Program-made: the position numbers and the translations under genes
Shown: piece by piece, positions 44,971 to 56,388 of the stretch
Layout of the letters: each line of letters begins with the position of its first letter
Position numbering within the stretch: position 1 is the first letter of the stretch
Assembly: GCA_011033025.1 (NCBI GenBank)
Contig: WFMF01000592.1
Coordinates: 1-64,000 of the forward strand
DNA: 64,000 bases
Reading direction: 5' to 3'
DNA from: Beroe forskalii
Taxonomy: Eukaryota; Ctenophora; Nuda; Beroida; Beroidae
Notes under the pieces: generated by a model
Seen by the model: the letters and a program-made list of their open reading frames with translations, nothing else
Told to the model about the DNA's origin: nothing
The model's database searches: none

Positions 44971-47900
44971 GGCAGGTTCCAGTTATTGGCATCGAATTAC
45001 ACTGTGGTTAAATTATATTTACCTCGCAGTAAATTAGTAAATTGATAAAAACAACCCCTTCGTGATAACACACTCTCCAAGGTTTCTTCAACCCAATTTC
45101 TAGTAATATTGCTGTGTATTTGATTATATATTGGTTGTGGAAGAGAAAATGAGACTGTGCATTCTAATATTTCCTTCAAGTTCTGTTCAGATCCTTCAGA
45201 ACAATTTTTACATCTTCTGCAGAAAAATCTATGGTCATGGAATCACATTAGTGAAACTACTTCGACTATAATGTTTGCCTTTTGTAACATAGAGATATGG
45301 ACGGATCAAATCACAGCACTTCTGCACTGTACCGTGATGAGTAGATAAAACACACATGGGCAATGGGCATACCAGTACAATATCTCAGTCCTAGCAGTAA
45401 AGCCCGATATTCTAAATCATTGAATCTAAAGTCCATGCAAATAAAACCTTCCACAGAAAAGATTTAACGCAATTCTTATTCATGCAGTCCTAACTCTCGA
45501 ATAGGTAAATTGCTCGTCGCAATTAAATGAACAAATGCCAATTTTTCCACGCAGCCGGCAGCCATTTATTTGATGGCGATTTTGGGGGTTTGAGAGCTTG
45601 GATGAAATCTTTGAGTCACATTCTGAAGCACTGTGTTCTTATTGACCTACATACAAAAAGGCGTCTATCTTTGAATTGGCTGATCTATAATCCTGTGGAG
45701 TCAAACTTCTTGGCTTGATATAAAATATCATGGCTCTATCTGATGGCATTTTATTATACATTATCAATCTTATTCTTTTATTCACGTGCTGATTGGCGAT
45801 TCCAACAATGATATTTCCAGCGACCACACACTCCCCCTGCCCCACACACAAACGCTAAATCCCCATCACATACTGAGGACAGACTGCTACGATATCTATT
45901 GTTTGCACCCTGAAAAGTTCATTTCATGTGGTAGTAGAATGGCTTCTTGGAAATTTATAGATCGCAGTAATGAATTGGAAGTTTGGAAGTCTTTTATTTA
46001 GGGGGGGGGGGCTATAGGTCAAATGGGCCCAATTTTCTGCAGCCTGAAGCAAAAATCCGACTCTTTTAGTTTCTTGGGAATGTAGTGATCGTACTTAAAA
46101 CCTAAGAAATTTAAAGTGAATTTCACTTTGGAAAAAGGGGCTTTTTGAAAAACGTAGCCATTTTTGTGGTTTTTTGGGATGTCTTATGGGCTTAATGACC
46201 AAATTACATCCGATTCACTTCAAAACTGGTTGGCCACCTTGAGCCCTTTTAGTTCCAAAATAGTTCCAAGGCCATTTTCATCCGACTATGACAAACAATT
46301 GATTCACTAAAATGATCAGCTCCTCGATACAAATCGAATGGAATAGCAAGCTCAGCCCCATGCCCTTTGGTTCAAATTTCAATTTTTGTCTCTCATTTTG
46401 CCGTACATGATACATGGACAATTTTGGACCTTTGGATTCCAAACCACCGTCAAAATATTGGTTCATTTCCTGGCCTCCCTGACCGACTCCTAACCCAAAA
46501 TCGTGTGTTCCAAATTATCAATCATGAACCATCCCCCACCATTATAATTGAGTTTAGCTCGAAGGATTTTCATTATTTTAGGGAACTCTAGCGTGACGTG
46601 TAAAATGCTAGGTTTATTTTAGCTCGCATGAAACATCGTAATTTTAGTGTCCGGTGATTTCCCATTCAATGTCACCTTAATATAATGCCGCGCTCTTAAT
46701 TGAGTAATTGGTGTGCTGCTTGTTTGCTTGTAAATGAAGCGGAGCTGAATGGAGGTACTACATACATAATTCCTATAAGTTTGTTAAACGGTCATTGATT
46801 CCATGTTGAAAATAAAACAAGCGCAATTTAGAACCGGGATTGTCGTCGCCCAACGGCAAACATGGATTTCACTTTTTAGAGACCAATAAATGTCACCAAA
46901 ATATAATTCCAGTAGCCTCCCACAGTCCCACAACTCACAAGGTTCGCGGAATTCGTGTTTTTTGGCATGGACTTTTTGTTTTTGGGTTTGAAAGTTTGAA
47001 CATCACATGATTCTAGATTTGATTCCAAATATTCAACTCAAACTCACGATCAAAACCCCACTTTTACGACAATTATTTGCCATCAAAGTGCCATTGTCAT
47101 CTTTCGAAGTGTAGACTACTGACATGATACTTTATTTATCGTATCAAACAGTTGACGCATTCCATGTAGAATGTATAATACAATACAAATAAATAGTTTA
47201 CTGTGTGTCAATCCTTTTATTGACCGGGGACCTGGGTAGCTTTCACGGCTTTAAATTGTACAACTAATGCACAGAAACGCTCAGTCAAATTAAAATATTA
47301 TAGTTATATTTCAGAATTTGATTTTCTATTCCAAAATTCAACACACACTTGGAACTGGGGAATTTATTACCCGGAACGAATTGTAAACCGCTGGAATTAA
47401 ACGGTTTAACAGCTGGGTTGGAACAATGCGTCAGTAATTCTGTTACTGAAGGAAATTCAGTCTAGAAACAATTTAGATGCTACAAAACCATTGCGACTAA
47501 TGATTTTTGAACTTATATATTATGATTCTTGTCCTTTTGTGCACAGAGAAATTACAGCGTTTCTTATTTCAGCGATAAATTCATTAAGAAATTGCAAACG
47601 GTCTCATACTATTTAACATTCTACCTGGTCATTCTTCTATCAGGAATATAAGAAAGAGAAAAATATTTTATTTTTTGATTGTTATTTCATTTCATTTTGA
47701 AAATGAAAAAATGAAAGACAATGGAATTGAACAAGTGTTCGAAGGAAATTTCTTAGAATCGAGCTGCGAAAGTTACCATAATGCTTAGAATTTAGATTCT
47801 CACAAAACCTGCATGAATAGCAACCGTTAAAACGTAGATTCTATATATAACGATAATTTTAAAAACTGATGAATCTCTTCAATGATAATGAGTCTTGTAA

Positions 47901-48834
47901 AAGTTTAAACTAGTCTTTTTGTATTGTTACTTATTTACTCTTATGCTACACTGCGTATATTATGTTTAAAACAGAGTTTACATACATAATAAACACCCAG
48001 TATATATATTATATATGTAGCACAATGTAAACTTGTTGACTATCCTGGAACGACATGAATTGCTCACTACAGATACGAACAGCAGCATTTCAATATAATA
48101 TATGATAAGTTGTAGTGATGACGTCATTATCATAGCACAACATGGTGCGGTGATGATGTTTCACCACCGGTTCTTGTAAGCGGGTGTAAACACTGCACAG
48201 CATGGAATGTTTCTAGCATGCAATCTACACAGTTTACTTTAACTAAATAATGTTTTGTACCTACAGAGCCAGAACCGTGGTGTTATGAAAGACATATATA
48301 GATGTGTTCATTGTACTGAAACTAAATATATACATTTAATACATTTTATACATTACATTTTCTCAAAGTTTTCCCCTCAATGTGTTCTTCATATTCCTGA
48401 TGCATCACATTTTCCCCAAAATATTACAACATTGTTGCAATCACTCTTCCAAACATCATGATATTATATTTTCTCAGTATACAGTTTGTTTTTTCTCAGT
48501 ATACATATTCATATGTAATCTATGAGTCAGTTCATTAAGTTTTAAAGTTTCAAGCTCACAGCTGCTTCATGTACTGTGTTACTATCTAGGCACAAAACCA
48601 TCCTGCTTCATGATATTGACGTCATCGAATTTCTTCGAATTTACCAAATATGATTATTTTCACTTTTCATACATGGTGCAAAATTTTAACGGTATGAAAA
48701 TGATAAAGTTACATGTAATGAAACCAGTCAAAGAGCAAGCATTTGATGAACTTTTCAACTGTTATGGAGCAGAATGATATGGTATCATAGCGACCTTTTG
48801 TAGCATTCTGTAGTGACCGACTGAAGTCCACACT
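44971..48834. other. gene-poor region
   Basis: Only short chance frames on both strands. Noted items: a run of about ten G at 46002-46011 and a TGACGTCA-cored repeat near 48105-48185. No exon set, tRNA or bounded transposon was found. Confidence 0.5.
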
Positions 48835-48985
48835 GACTGCAGTTTACTCTGACATAAGTTTACTCTGACATCATTATACTCTGACACCAGTTTTATCTGC
48901 CATCAATTCACTTTGACACCAGTTTACTCTGGCGTCATTTCACCTTGACACCAATTTAGTCTGACATTATAACAATTAACATCAC
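48835..48985 (+). repeat. degenerate TTTACTCTGACATCA minisatellite
   Basis: About seven units of 20-24 bases, variants of AGTTTACTCTGACACC, run up to the start of the open frame of the retrotransposon ORF1. Tandem units in the 5' untranslated region are common in non-LTR elements, so this may be part of the element. Confidence 0.7.
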
Positions 48986-48988
48986 GGC

Positions 48989-51900
48989 AATCCCGACCTA
49001 CAAACATTCATCATACCCCTTGTAGCGTCCCAAAATAAGACAGAGGGACTCCTCAGCCAGGAAAGGGCGCCATCAGTCCAAGACCCTGGCGCATCAAATA
49101 ATCCAGCTGTGGAACACCCCAGCCAAGATCAAGTAGCTGTCTCCGATTCTCCACCAAAACCAGATGAAGCACACTCCAGCCAAGACCAAGTGACTGTCAC
49201 TTCACAAAGCCCTGTCAAAGAGCCCTCCAGCGAAGAAAAAGTGACTGTCACATCACAAAGCCCTGTCAAAGAGCCCTCCAATCAAGACCAAGTGACTGTC
49301 ACATCACAAAGCCCAGTCAAGCAACACTCCAGCCAAGACCAAGTGACTGTCACTCCACAAAGCCCAGTCGAAGAGCCCTCCAGCGAAGAAAAAGTGACTG
49401 TCACATCACAAAGCCCTGTCAAAGAACACTCCAGCGAAGACCAAGTGACTGTCACTTCACAAAGCCCAGTCAAGCAACACTCCAGCCAAATCCAAGTGAC
49501 TGTCACATCACAAAGCCCAGTCGAAGAGCCCTCCAGCGAAGAAAAAGTGACTGTCACATCACAAAGCCCTGTCAAAGAACACTCCAGCGAAGACCAAGTG
49601 ACTGTCACTTCACAAAGCCCAGTCAAAGAACACTCCAGCCAAATCCAAGTGACTGTCACATCTCAAAGCCCAGTCGAAGAGCCCTCCAGCGAAGAAAAAG
49701 TGACTGTCACATCACAAAGCCCTGTCAAAGAGCCCTCCAATCAAGACCAAGTGACTGTCACTCCACAAAGCCCAGTCAAGCAACACTCCAGCCAAGACCA
49801 AGTGACTGTCACATCACAAAGCCCTGTCAAAGAGCCCTCCAAGTCAAGACCAAGTGACTGTCACATCACCAAGACCAGCCGAAGAACTCTCCAGCCAAAT
49901 CCAAGTGACTGTCACTCCACAAAGCCCAGTCGAAGAGCCCTCCAGTGAGGACAAAGTGTCTGGCACACCTCAAAGCCCAGTCAAAGAGCCTTCCAACCAA
50001 AGCAATGTGACTGTCACATCAACAAGACCAGCCGAAGAACACCCCAGTCAAAACAAAGTGACTGTCATATCACAAAGCCCAGTCAACGAGCACGCCAGCA
50101 AAGGTCTAGAATACTCAGCAGCAGGATATCCAAACCCAAAGGAGTCCTCACCAGCAAAGTTCCCGATCAAAAAACTTCAATTCATTCAAGAATCTCATTA
50201 TCAGGATATCATTGAAAAACTAACTGCAAAAGTTGCTATCACTTGGGTAAAAGCGTGCACTCTGACTCCAGCAGCAACATGTGCTGGCAACAAAAAGTTA
50301 CTTCAGAAGGAAATCAACTCAACTCTGAATGGCGAAAAACCCTTACAAGTGGCATTCGTCAACAAACTCGTCCAGAAGCTCAGTGATACAGCAGTAACCA
50401 CAGAACTCAATAGGCTTAGGCTACAAGCCAAAGGAAATGCCAAAGCACGGAAGACCCAACTCTTAACCCACCTCCTCAAGCACTTTACAGGGGTGAGTGA
50501 CCGTCATAACACCTTGAAATCCCTGACAATTACTGGAGCTGAAACTAAGATAGCAATAGAGAACGATTCAAAACCCATCCCGCAAAGCCTCCCTAATGCT
50601 TCGAACAATGACACAGATAGTCCAGCAGTTACCATTTCTCAATGTGAAAATACAAGCAGTGAAAAGACCACAACTTGCATGGATAATACACCGAAAAATG
50701 TCAAAAAAGGTATAGCATCTGCCAAAGCCAAAGTTTCTCAAGAACTGAAAGCGGAACCTCCTATCAAGTGGGAAGACATTGAGGTCCCCCTAAAAACTCT
50801 TGAATCAAAGGTCCTTGATCTGAACGAGAATGTTGCCAAACATGAGCTAGTGTTGCTAAACCTTACTGACTCCAAAGATAATGCACCTCTCCAAGCACCA
50901 ACATGTGGATTGACGAAGATAGAATCATCTGAAATGCAGGACCAGATATCAAGGCTAGAGAAGCAATACTCAGCATTGTCTAAACACGTCAGCCTCCTAC
51001 AACAAACTGCAGCTAAAGTCCCTGGACTTGAAGGCAACATTTCATCACTCCAAAAAAAGCTGGATGATTCTTTAGCGCTGCAAAAGATGTGGGAAATGAA
51101 ACATAATGACAACGAAAAGATTATAAAAAAGCTTAAGTCTGACCTTGAAGACCATAAGAATGACCACCACAGGTCAAAGAAAAAAGAAATTTGGCAACCA
51201 TATAACCCTGTCTCAGCAAAAAAGGTCTCTCAAGGAATAATGACGGAAGCTCAAGTACAAAAGTCAGTCATGACACAAACAAACTTCCCTCCTTCAGATA
51301 CCCATCTACCTAAAAAACAACATCTTCCTAAAAAATCCAACAGCACTGTACCCGAGGCTCAAGACCATCAGGACATAGATAGACAACCCTTGATCCAAAA
51401 TGAAAGATTATTCAGTGATGTGGTAAACGAGTCACCACCACAATATGGTAATGACCCACCCCAACCCCAAAACCAACCTGATAAAATTGCTGACTCCCGG
51501 GATGAAATTAAAAGATGTCTCATGATAAATGATAAATTCCACGCAAACTTCGTACCTGAGAAATTCTCGAGAAGGTACAAAATTGAGCAAATGAGGATTG
51601 ATAAGCTCTCAGAATTAACCAGTAGACCAAGTAGAATAATTGAGAAAATCAGGTGTGATCGTTATGACGTCCTCTTCATCCACATAGGATATCATGATTT
51701 ATGGTCAGGAGGAAAAGTAGAAGACCTAATAGATAATTTCCAAAGCTTCATACATTCCATCATTGATCAAACCTCGGTAAAGATCTGTATATCACTTGTT
51801 ATACCTGTGGATAAGCGCTACCCCAAATTTAACAAAAATACAGAGTCTTTCAATGGGATGTTGTCAAGTTTCATATCTGATATTCGGCAAGATAGGCAAC

Positions 51901-52136
51901 TCAGAGACAGGATATTCACCGAAAACAACAACCGATTCCAATCGCATATCCACAGAGCAGTGGGACCACATGGTGTTATCATGCAACTCGGTGAAAGAGG
52001 GGAGAAACTGCTGTGGATGGACTTGAGAAGAGCTCTCGACAGGACTATTGGAGATGACAATAAAACTGCAAATACTGGACGCAAAACATATCGTCGATAC
52101 GCCCAAAGTACAAGCCAAAATAATGATGGCAAGTAA
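48989..52136 (+). pseudogene. non-LTR retrotransposon ORF1 with repeats and esterase-like domain
   Basis: The frame opens after a TAA near 48987 and runs, with one frameshift, to a TAA at 52134-52136. No early ATG is present in the first frame, so the start is lost or uncertain. The N-terminal third is 18-19 units of a 17-residue repeat (VTVTSQSPVKEPSSEEK type). One extra G near 49852 shifts the frame, which is restored in the next frame. After that come a basic helical region, then a coiled coil (about 50770-51170), then DVLFIHIGYHDL and SLVIPVDKRYPKFN, which resemble blocks of the SGNH-hydrolase (esterase) domain of CR1/L2-type ORF1 proteins. ORF2 overlaps its last 14 bases. Confidence 0.75.
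49130..50105 (+). repeat. 51-bp coding minisatellite in ORF1
   Basis: About 19 units of 51 bp encode a 17-residue repeat rich in Ser, Val, Thr, Pro and Glu. Units fall into types (EPSSEEK, EPSNQDQ, QHSSQDQ, EHSSEDQ, QHSSQIQ) whose order itself repeats, showing expansion by blocks of several units. The last five units are more diverged. Confidence 0.95.
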
Positions 52137-52695
52137 AGATATGCTCTCGATTACTACCGGTATCATGCAGGACCTGACCTCATCTGCATCTGCATGCATC
52201 ACTAAACTGTCGAGGATGAAAATCCTCACTTGGAACATTCATGATGGATCCGAAAAAAATAAGGGACCTAAGACAGAGGATCCAGATTTCATGAAAACTT
52301 TTGATGGCTGTGTTATTTTCTGCCTCCAAGAAACTAAAGGAGTGATAACAATACCAGACTTTGAATGTAAGAACAAACTGCGGAAGGGCTCCCGTTCAGG
52401 AGGACTATGCATTGGCATTCACCGATCTTTGGCCAAAGATTTCAAAGAACTTGAAACTGATTGCGATGACATATCGGCAGTCAGAGTGAAGTTAAAAGGG
52501 GTAAATGATTCTGGAGACTCTGAACTTCTGACGATTATTAATGTCTACGACTCTCAGGAAGAATCATCATATAAGAAGAATCGCAGAGAGCAATTAAGTA
52601 CCCTTGACAGCTTACTAGACTTTGTTGCAAACAACGAACTTGGTAAAATCTTACTGGTTGGTGATTTCAATGCAAGAACTAATTCTGTTTATATG
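52123..52695 (+). pseudogene. retrotransposon ORF2, 5' part: APE-type endonuclease
   Basis: The likely start is ATGATG at 52123, overlapping the ORF1 stop by 14 bases. Endonuclease motifs follow in order: ILTWNIHD (the Asn of motif I), LQETKG (catalytic Glu), SGGLCIGI and LLVGDFNART (Asp and Asn of the metal site). The domain nicks target DNA to prime reverse transcription. The frame is open up to TATATG at 52690-52695, where a 5.36 kb insert interrupts it; the domain resumes at 58065. Confidence 0.85.
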
Positions 52696-53200
52696 AGGAA
52701 GAATTATAAGTAGTGAGATATTATTGAAAAAAGAAGTTTCAGGTGGGTTCAGTGGTTCGGGTGTTTTCAGGTGGTTTGGTGGTTTCGGGTTGGTTTGGGT
52801 GGTTTCGAGGCTAAATTCGGTGGGTTCGGGTGGCTTCGAATGTTCCTACTTCTAGAATCGACAGTAACTATAATGATTAGGAAAAGTGCCGATGCGGCAG
52901 TTTCAACCGTCGCGTTCTTTCTCATATAGTCATATCATGGGTTATACTTAAAACTTTAAAACCACCGCAGACCATCACAACCAAATCCTTTTTGGTTTTT
53001 GGAAACAATATCCCCTTTTTCTGTGCTCAGATATAAAACTGAAATTAGGTGCCATATCGCGCGTACGAAATTAGGACTATGAAGTCGAACGACAACATAT
53101 CCAAAGATGAAGTTCTGGGATGAAATGTTCTGAGATGAAACGTCGCACACCCGAAATGCTAGGCTAGCGGTTCCTTCTGATTTGTATTGGTAACGCCCAC

Positions 53201-53683
53201 CTGTTTGGTCGGCTAGGATAGAGGAGCTGGTGTTGTTGAGAGAAGAGGGCAGAACATGGACTGTCCTGAAGGAGAACTGGGGTCCCATCCAGAGGCATCG
53301 GTGAGGGGCTTCGTAGGTCTGAATCTCCACAGAGCTGACCCAGCTGTTTTCTGATTTCTCCTCCACCACCACCTCCGCTTCTGCGGTAATTTCTGTAATA
53401 AGGATTCATCCGTGTAAATACCAAGCACTGAGCACAAACACACAATTCTCTCAATCTGATCACTGACCAGTTTCGTCTGACAGGAGTTGGATGTCCCTGA
53501 AAAGGGGGACTGGTTCGCTGGTTTTATTCCTGGCTAGCGCCCACTGAATGGTGGGCGTCACACACAGCTGGATGGGGGCGTCGTTAGCAGGCGCCCCGCC
53601 CCCGCTGCTGAGCGGGGAGCACTCCATCCTGTACTCCACCAGGATGCCGTCAGGGCTCATCACTTGCAGGCTCTCCCGTCTTA
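53201..53683 (-). CDS. BCAS3: BCAS3 homologue, two internal exons (fragment)
   Basis: Exon 53683-53468 and exon 53392-53201, separated by a 75-base intron (GTCAGT...TTACAG), both enter and leave in phase 1. The first encodes SPDGILVEY and TPTIQWALARNK; the second encodes WVSSVEIQTYEAPH and RLWMGPQF-like CLWMGPQFSFRTVH, followed by a Ser-rich end and a donor (ACAG|GTGGGC). These match the conserved BCAS3 domain, where WLSQVEIVTHxGPHRRLWMGPQF is diagnostic. BCAS3 acts with PHAF1/C16orf70 at autophagic membranes and in cell migration. No upstream WD-type exons or downstream C-terminal exons are seen, so this is a captured fragment or part of a rearranged gene. The match to BCAS3 is from memory of the family. 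Confidence 0.75.
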
Positions 53684-53689
53684 CTGAGG

Positions 53690-55340
53690 TGGGAGGGCGG
53701 AGAGGGGTGGGAGGAGGGGGGAGGGAGGGGGGTGGGGGGAGGGGCGGAGGGGAGAGGGGCGGGGAGGGAGGGGTGGGAGGGGCGGGGAGGGAGGAGGGGG
53801 CGGGGAGGGAGAGGGAGGGGAGGGGCGGGGAGGGGGGAGGGGGCGGGGGAGGGGGAGGGGCGGGGAGGGAGAGGGGGAGAGGGGCGGGGAGGGGAGAGGA
53901 GGGGCGGGGAGGAGGGGGGGCAGGGAGGGGGTGGGAGAGGGGGGGGAGGGGAGGGAGGGGGTGAGGGGGGGGGGAGGGAGGGGGCGGGGAGGGGAGGGGG
54001 GGGGGGGGGGGGGGGGTGAGAGGGGGGGAGGGCGGAGGGGGGGAGGGAGGAGAGGGGCGGGGAGGGAGAGGGAGGGGGGGAGGGGGAGGGGCGGGGGAGA
54101 GGGGAGGGGAGGGAGGGAGGGGAGGGGGTGGGGAGAAGAGAGGGGAGGCGGGAGGGAGAGGGAGGTGGGGAGGAGAGGGGCGGGAGAGGGTGGTGAGGGC
54201 TGTGAGAGGGGTGAGGAGGGCGGAGAGGGGGCGGGGAGGGAGGGGCGGGGAGGGGGCGGGAGGCCGTGAGAGGGGGTAGGAGGGGCGTAAGAGGGGCGGG
54301 GAGGGGCGGGAGGGGCGGGGAGGAGAGAGGGGGTGGGGAGAGGAGAGGGAGGGGCGAGAGGGGTGGGGAGGGGAGGGAGGGGCGGGGAGAGAGAGAGGGA
54401 GGGGGCGGGAGAGGGGAGGGGAGGGAGAGGGAGGGGGTGGGGAGAGGAGAGGGAGGGGCGGAGGGGGTGAGGAGGGGAGAGGAGGGGTGGGGAGAGGAGA
54501 GGAGGCGAGAGGGGTGAGGAGGGCGTGAGGGGGGCGGGGGGGCGTGAGGGGTGGGAGGGGGGAGGGGCGGGAGGGGCGGAGAGGGGGCGGGGGCGGGGGC
54601 GGGGAGGGGAGGGGAGGAGGAGGGGGGGGAGGGAGGGGTGGGGAGGGCGAGAGGGGTGGGGAGGGGCGGAGAGGGGTGGGGAGGGGAGGAGGGGGGGAGG
54701 GGCGAAGAGGGGTGGGGAGGGCGGAGAGGGAGAGGGAGGGGCGGGAGGGAGCGGAGGGGCGGAGGGGGGGGGAGGGAGTGGGCGGAGGGAGAGGAGGGGG
54801 TGGGAGGGAGACGGAGTGGGGAGGGGCGGAGAGGGAGGAGGAGAGGAGGGGCGGGAGGAGAGGGCGGGGAGGGGCGGAGAGGGGGTGGGGAGATAGAGGA
54901 GGGGGCGGGGAGGAGAGAGGGCGGGAGGGGAGAGGGGGCGGGGAGGGGGAGGGGCGAGAGGGGGTGGGAGGGAGAGGCGGGAGAGGGGCGGGAGGGAGGA
55001 GGGGGCGGGAGGAGAGGGGGGGGAGGGGAGGGGAGGGGAGGGGGCGAGAGAGGAGGGGGCGGAGAGGGAGCGGGGAGGGCGGAGGGGAGGGAGGGGCGGG
55101 GAGGGGGCGGGGGGGGGAGGAGAGGGGGCGGGGGGGCGGGGAAGGAGGGGGGGGGGGGGGAGGAGGGGCGGGAGGGGAGAGGGGCGGGGAGGGGCGGAGA
55201 GGTGGGGAGGGGAGAGGGGCGGGGGGGAGAGGGGCGGGGAGGGCGGAGAGGGGCGTGAGGGGGCGGGAGGGCGTGAGGGGTGGGAGGGCGTGAGGGGGGG
55301 CGGGGGGGAGGGGGGGCGGGAGGGGAGAGGGGCGGGGGGA
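53690..55340. repeat. 1.65 kb almost pure purine (GGGGAGG) tract
   Basis: The plus strand is nearly all G and A (GGGGAGG, GGGGCGGG, GAGAGGGG) with occasional C and T, including a run of about 17 G near 54000-54016. On the minus strand it is C/T and ends in CCACCTCAG exactly at the acceptor of the BCAS3 exon at 53683. It is therefore an extremely long polypyrimidine tract of that intron. The long Pro/Ser frame across it is a by-product of composition. Confidence 0.95.
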
Positions 55341-55965
55341 GAAATGGGAGAAATGACGGAGTACTTTAGTGTTTAGAAATAATGAAGGGGAATGTGACAA
55401 AGGATGGAAAAACGGGTGAGATGAAAGCCTTATAAGAAATACTTTTTATAGTCCTCGATTTAACGATTTTGCCGTATTTTCTTCGCGACGATTTGAGGCC
55501 TCTTATATCAAGTGTCAGAAACAAATTGGTGTTCCAGTCATTCTCTAAGCCTTCGGACTGTAGTTTTAAGTTTTTTTATCATTCAAATAAATTGTGACTA
55601 TTTCTGCCTGAAATTTATATCCATACTAACGTTACTATACGATGTAAGTAAGCACCCAACATTATATAGTTGTCGGGTTTTTCGCTTAAAATCTAAACCT
55701 GATTGCTTCGAAGTTTTGGGAGATTTGAGTCTGGATTGTCCAAATATCGCTGATATGGGGAAAGATACGCTGGACTGGGTAATGTTTGATGGTGTCTTGA
55801 GTGGGGACTGTTTGAGCTGGGAGAGAGGGGTTACCACATTCGGCGTAGGCAGGATGGGTATCGTGCTGTGTCGCTGATAACTTGGTACTGAGAAGGGCAG
55901 GTGATTTAGATTTTGCAGTACATCTCACAGATAATACTGCCCAATGAGATGGGTACCAGTGGTCG
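55341..55965. other. unassigned DNA in the insert
   Basis: Ordinary-composition sequence between the purine tract and the GGGGCC-like repeat. A plus frame near 55512-55877 and a minus frame near 55686-56120 are both open but have no recognised domain; neither looks convincing. If the BCAS3 fragment is genuine intron plus exon, this would be part of its upstream intron. Confidence 0.4.
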
Positions 55966-56140
55966 ACCGGGGGCGGGATCTCAGCCGGGGCCGGGGCCGG
56001 GATCTCAGCCGGGGCCGGGACCGGGGGCGGGATCTCAGCCGGGGCCGGGGATGGCGATTCAGGCCGGGGCCGGGGAAGAATTGAGAAATTTGACCCGGGC
56101 CGGGGCCGGGGAAGCATCAATTTAGCCGGGGCCGGGGAAT
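55966..56140 (+). repeat. GGGGCC-rich minisatellite
   Basis: Units alternate between GGGATCTCAGCC and runs of GGGGCCGGGGCC. There are three GGGATCTCAGCC-type blocks and five or more GGGGCCGGGG blocks, decaying to the right. The G4C2-like hexamer is able to form G-quadruplexes. It lies in the insert, about 0.6 kb from the purine tract. Confidence 0.85.
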
Positions 56141-56388
56141 GCTGACCAAAGTTAGATGAAGAAAATTGGGGCTGGAGTACTTTTTAGACAAGAAAATAGA
56201 AAAAACCCATTTTTTGCCCCCCGACTTTTTCCACCGCTTTTGGTGGGGGAGAAATTTTCCCGGGTTTTGCGGGCTCTTTAATCGATTGGCTGGTGCCCCT
56301 TTATGAAATCGGCAACCCCCCCATACACGGTGGAAAAGGGTTTTTAGAGCGATTTTGTCTATCGAGTTCTTAGGCCCCCTTTTTCAAT

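Noticed and set aside
49282-49659. 125-codon minus frame rich in Cys, Leu and Thr
   Set aside because: It is the antisense shadow of the 51-bp coding repeats, whose length is a multiple of three.
53164-53463. Gly-rich minus frame (YRRSGGGGGGE) in place of the second BCAS3 exon frame
   Set aside because: Splice phase from the upstream exon and the diagnostic CLWMGPQF match both select the other frame.
53460-55400. 646-codon Pro/Ser-rich frame on the minus strand and long Gly/Arg-rich frames on the plus strand
   Set aside because: They exist because a 1.65 kb purine tract contains no stop codons. Only the last 72 codons on the minus strand (the BCAS3 exon) have real protein character.
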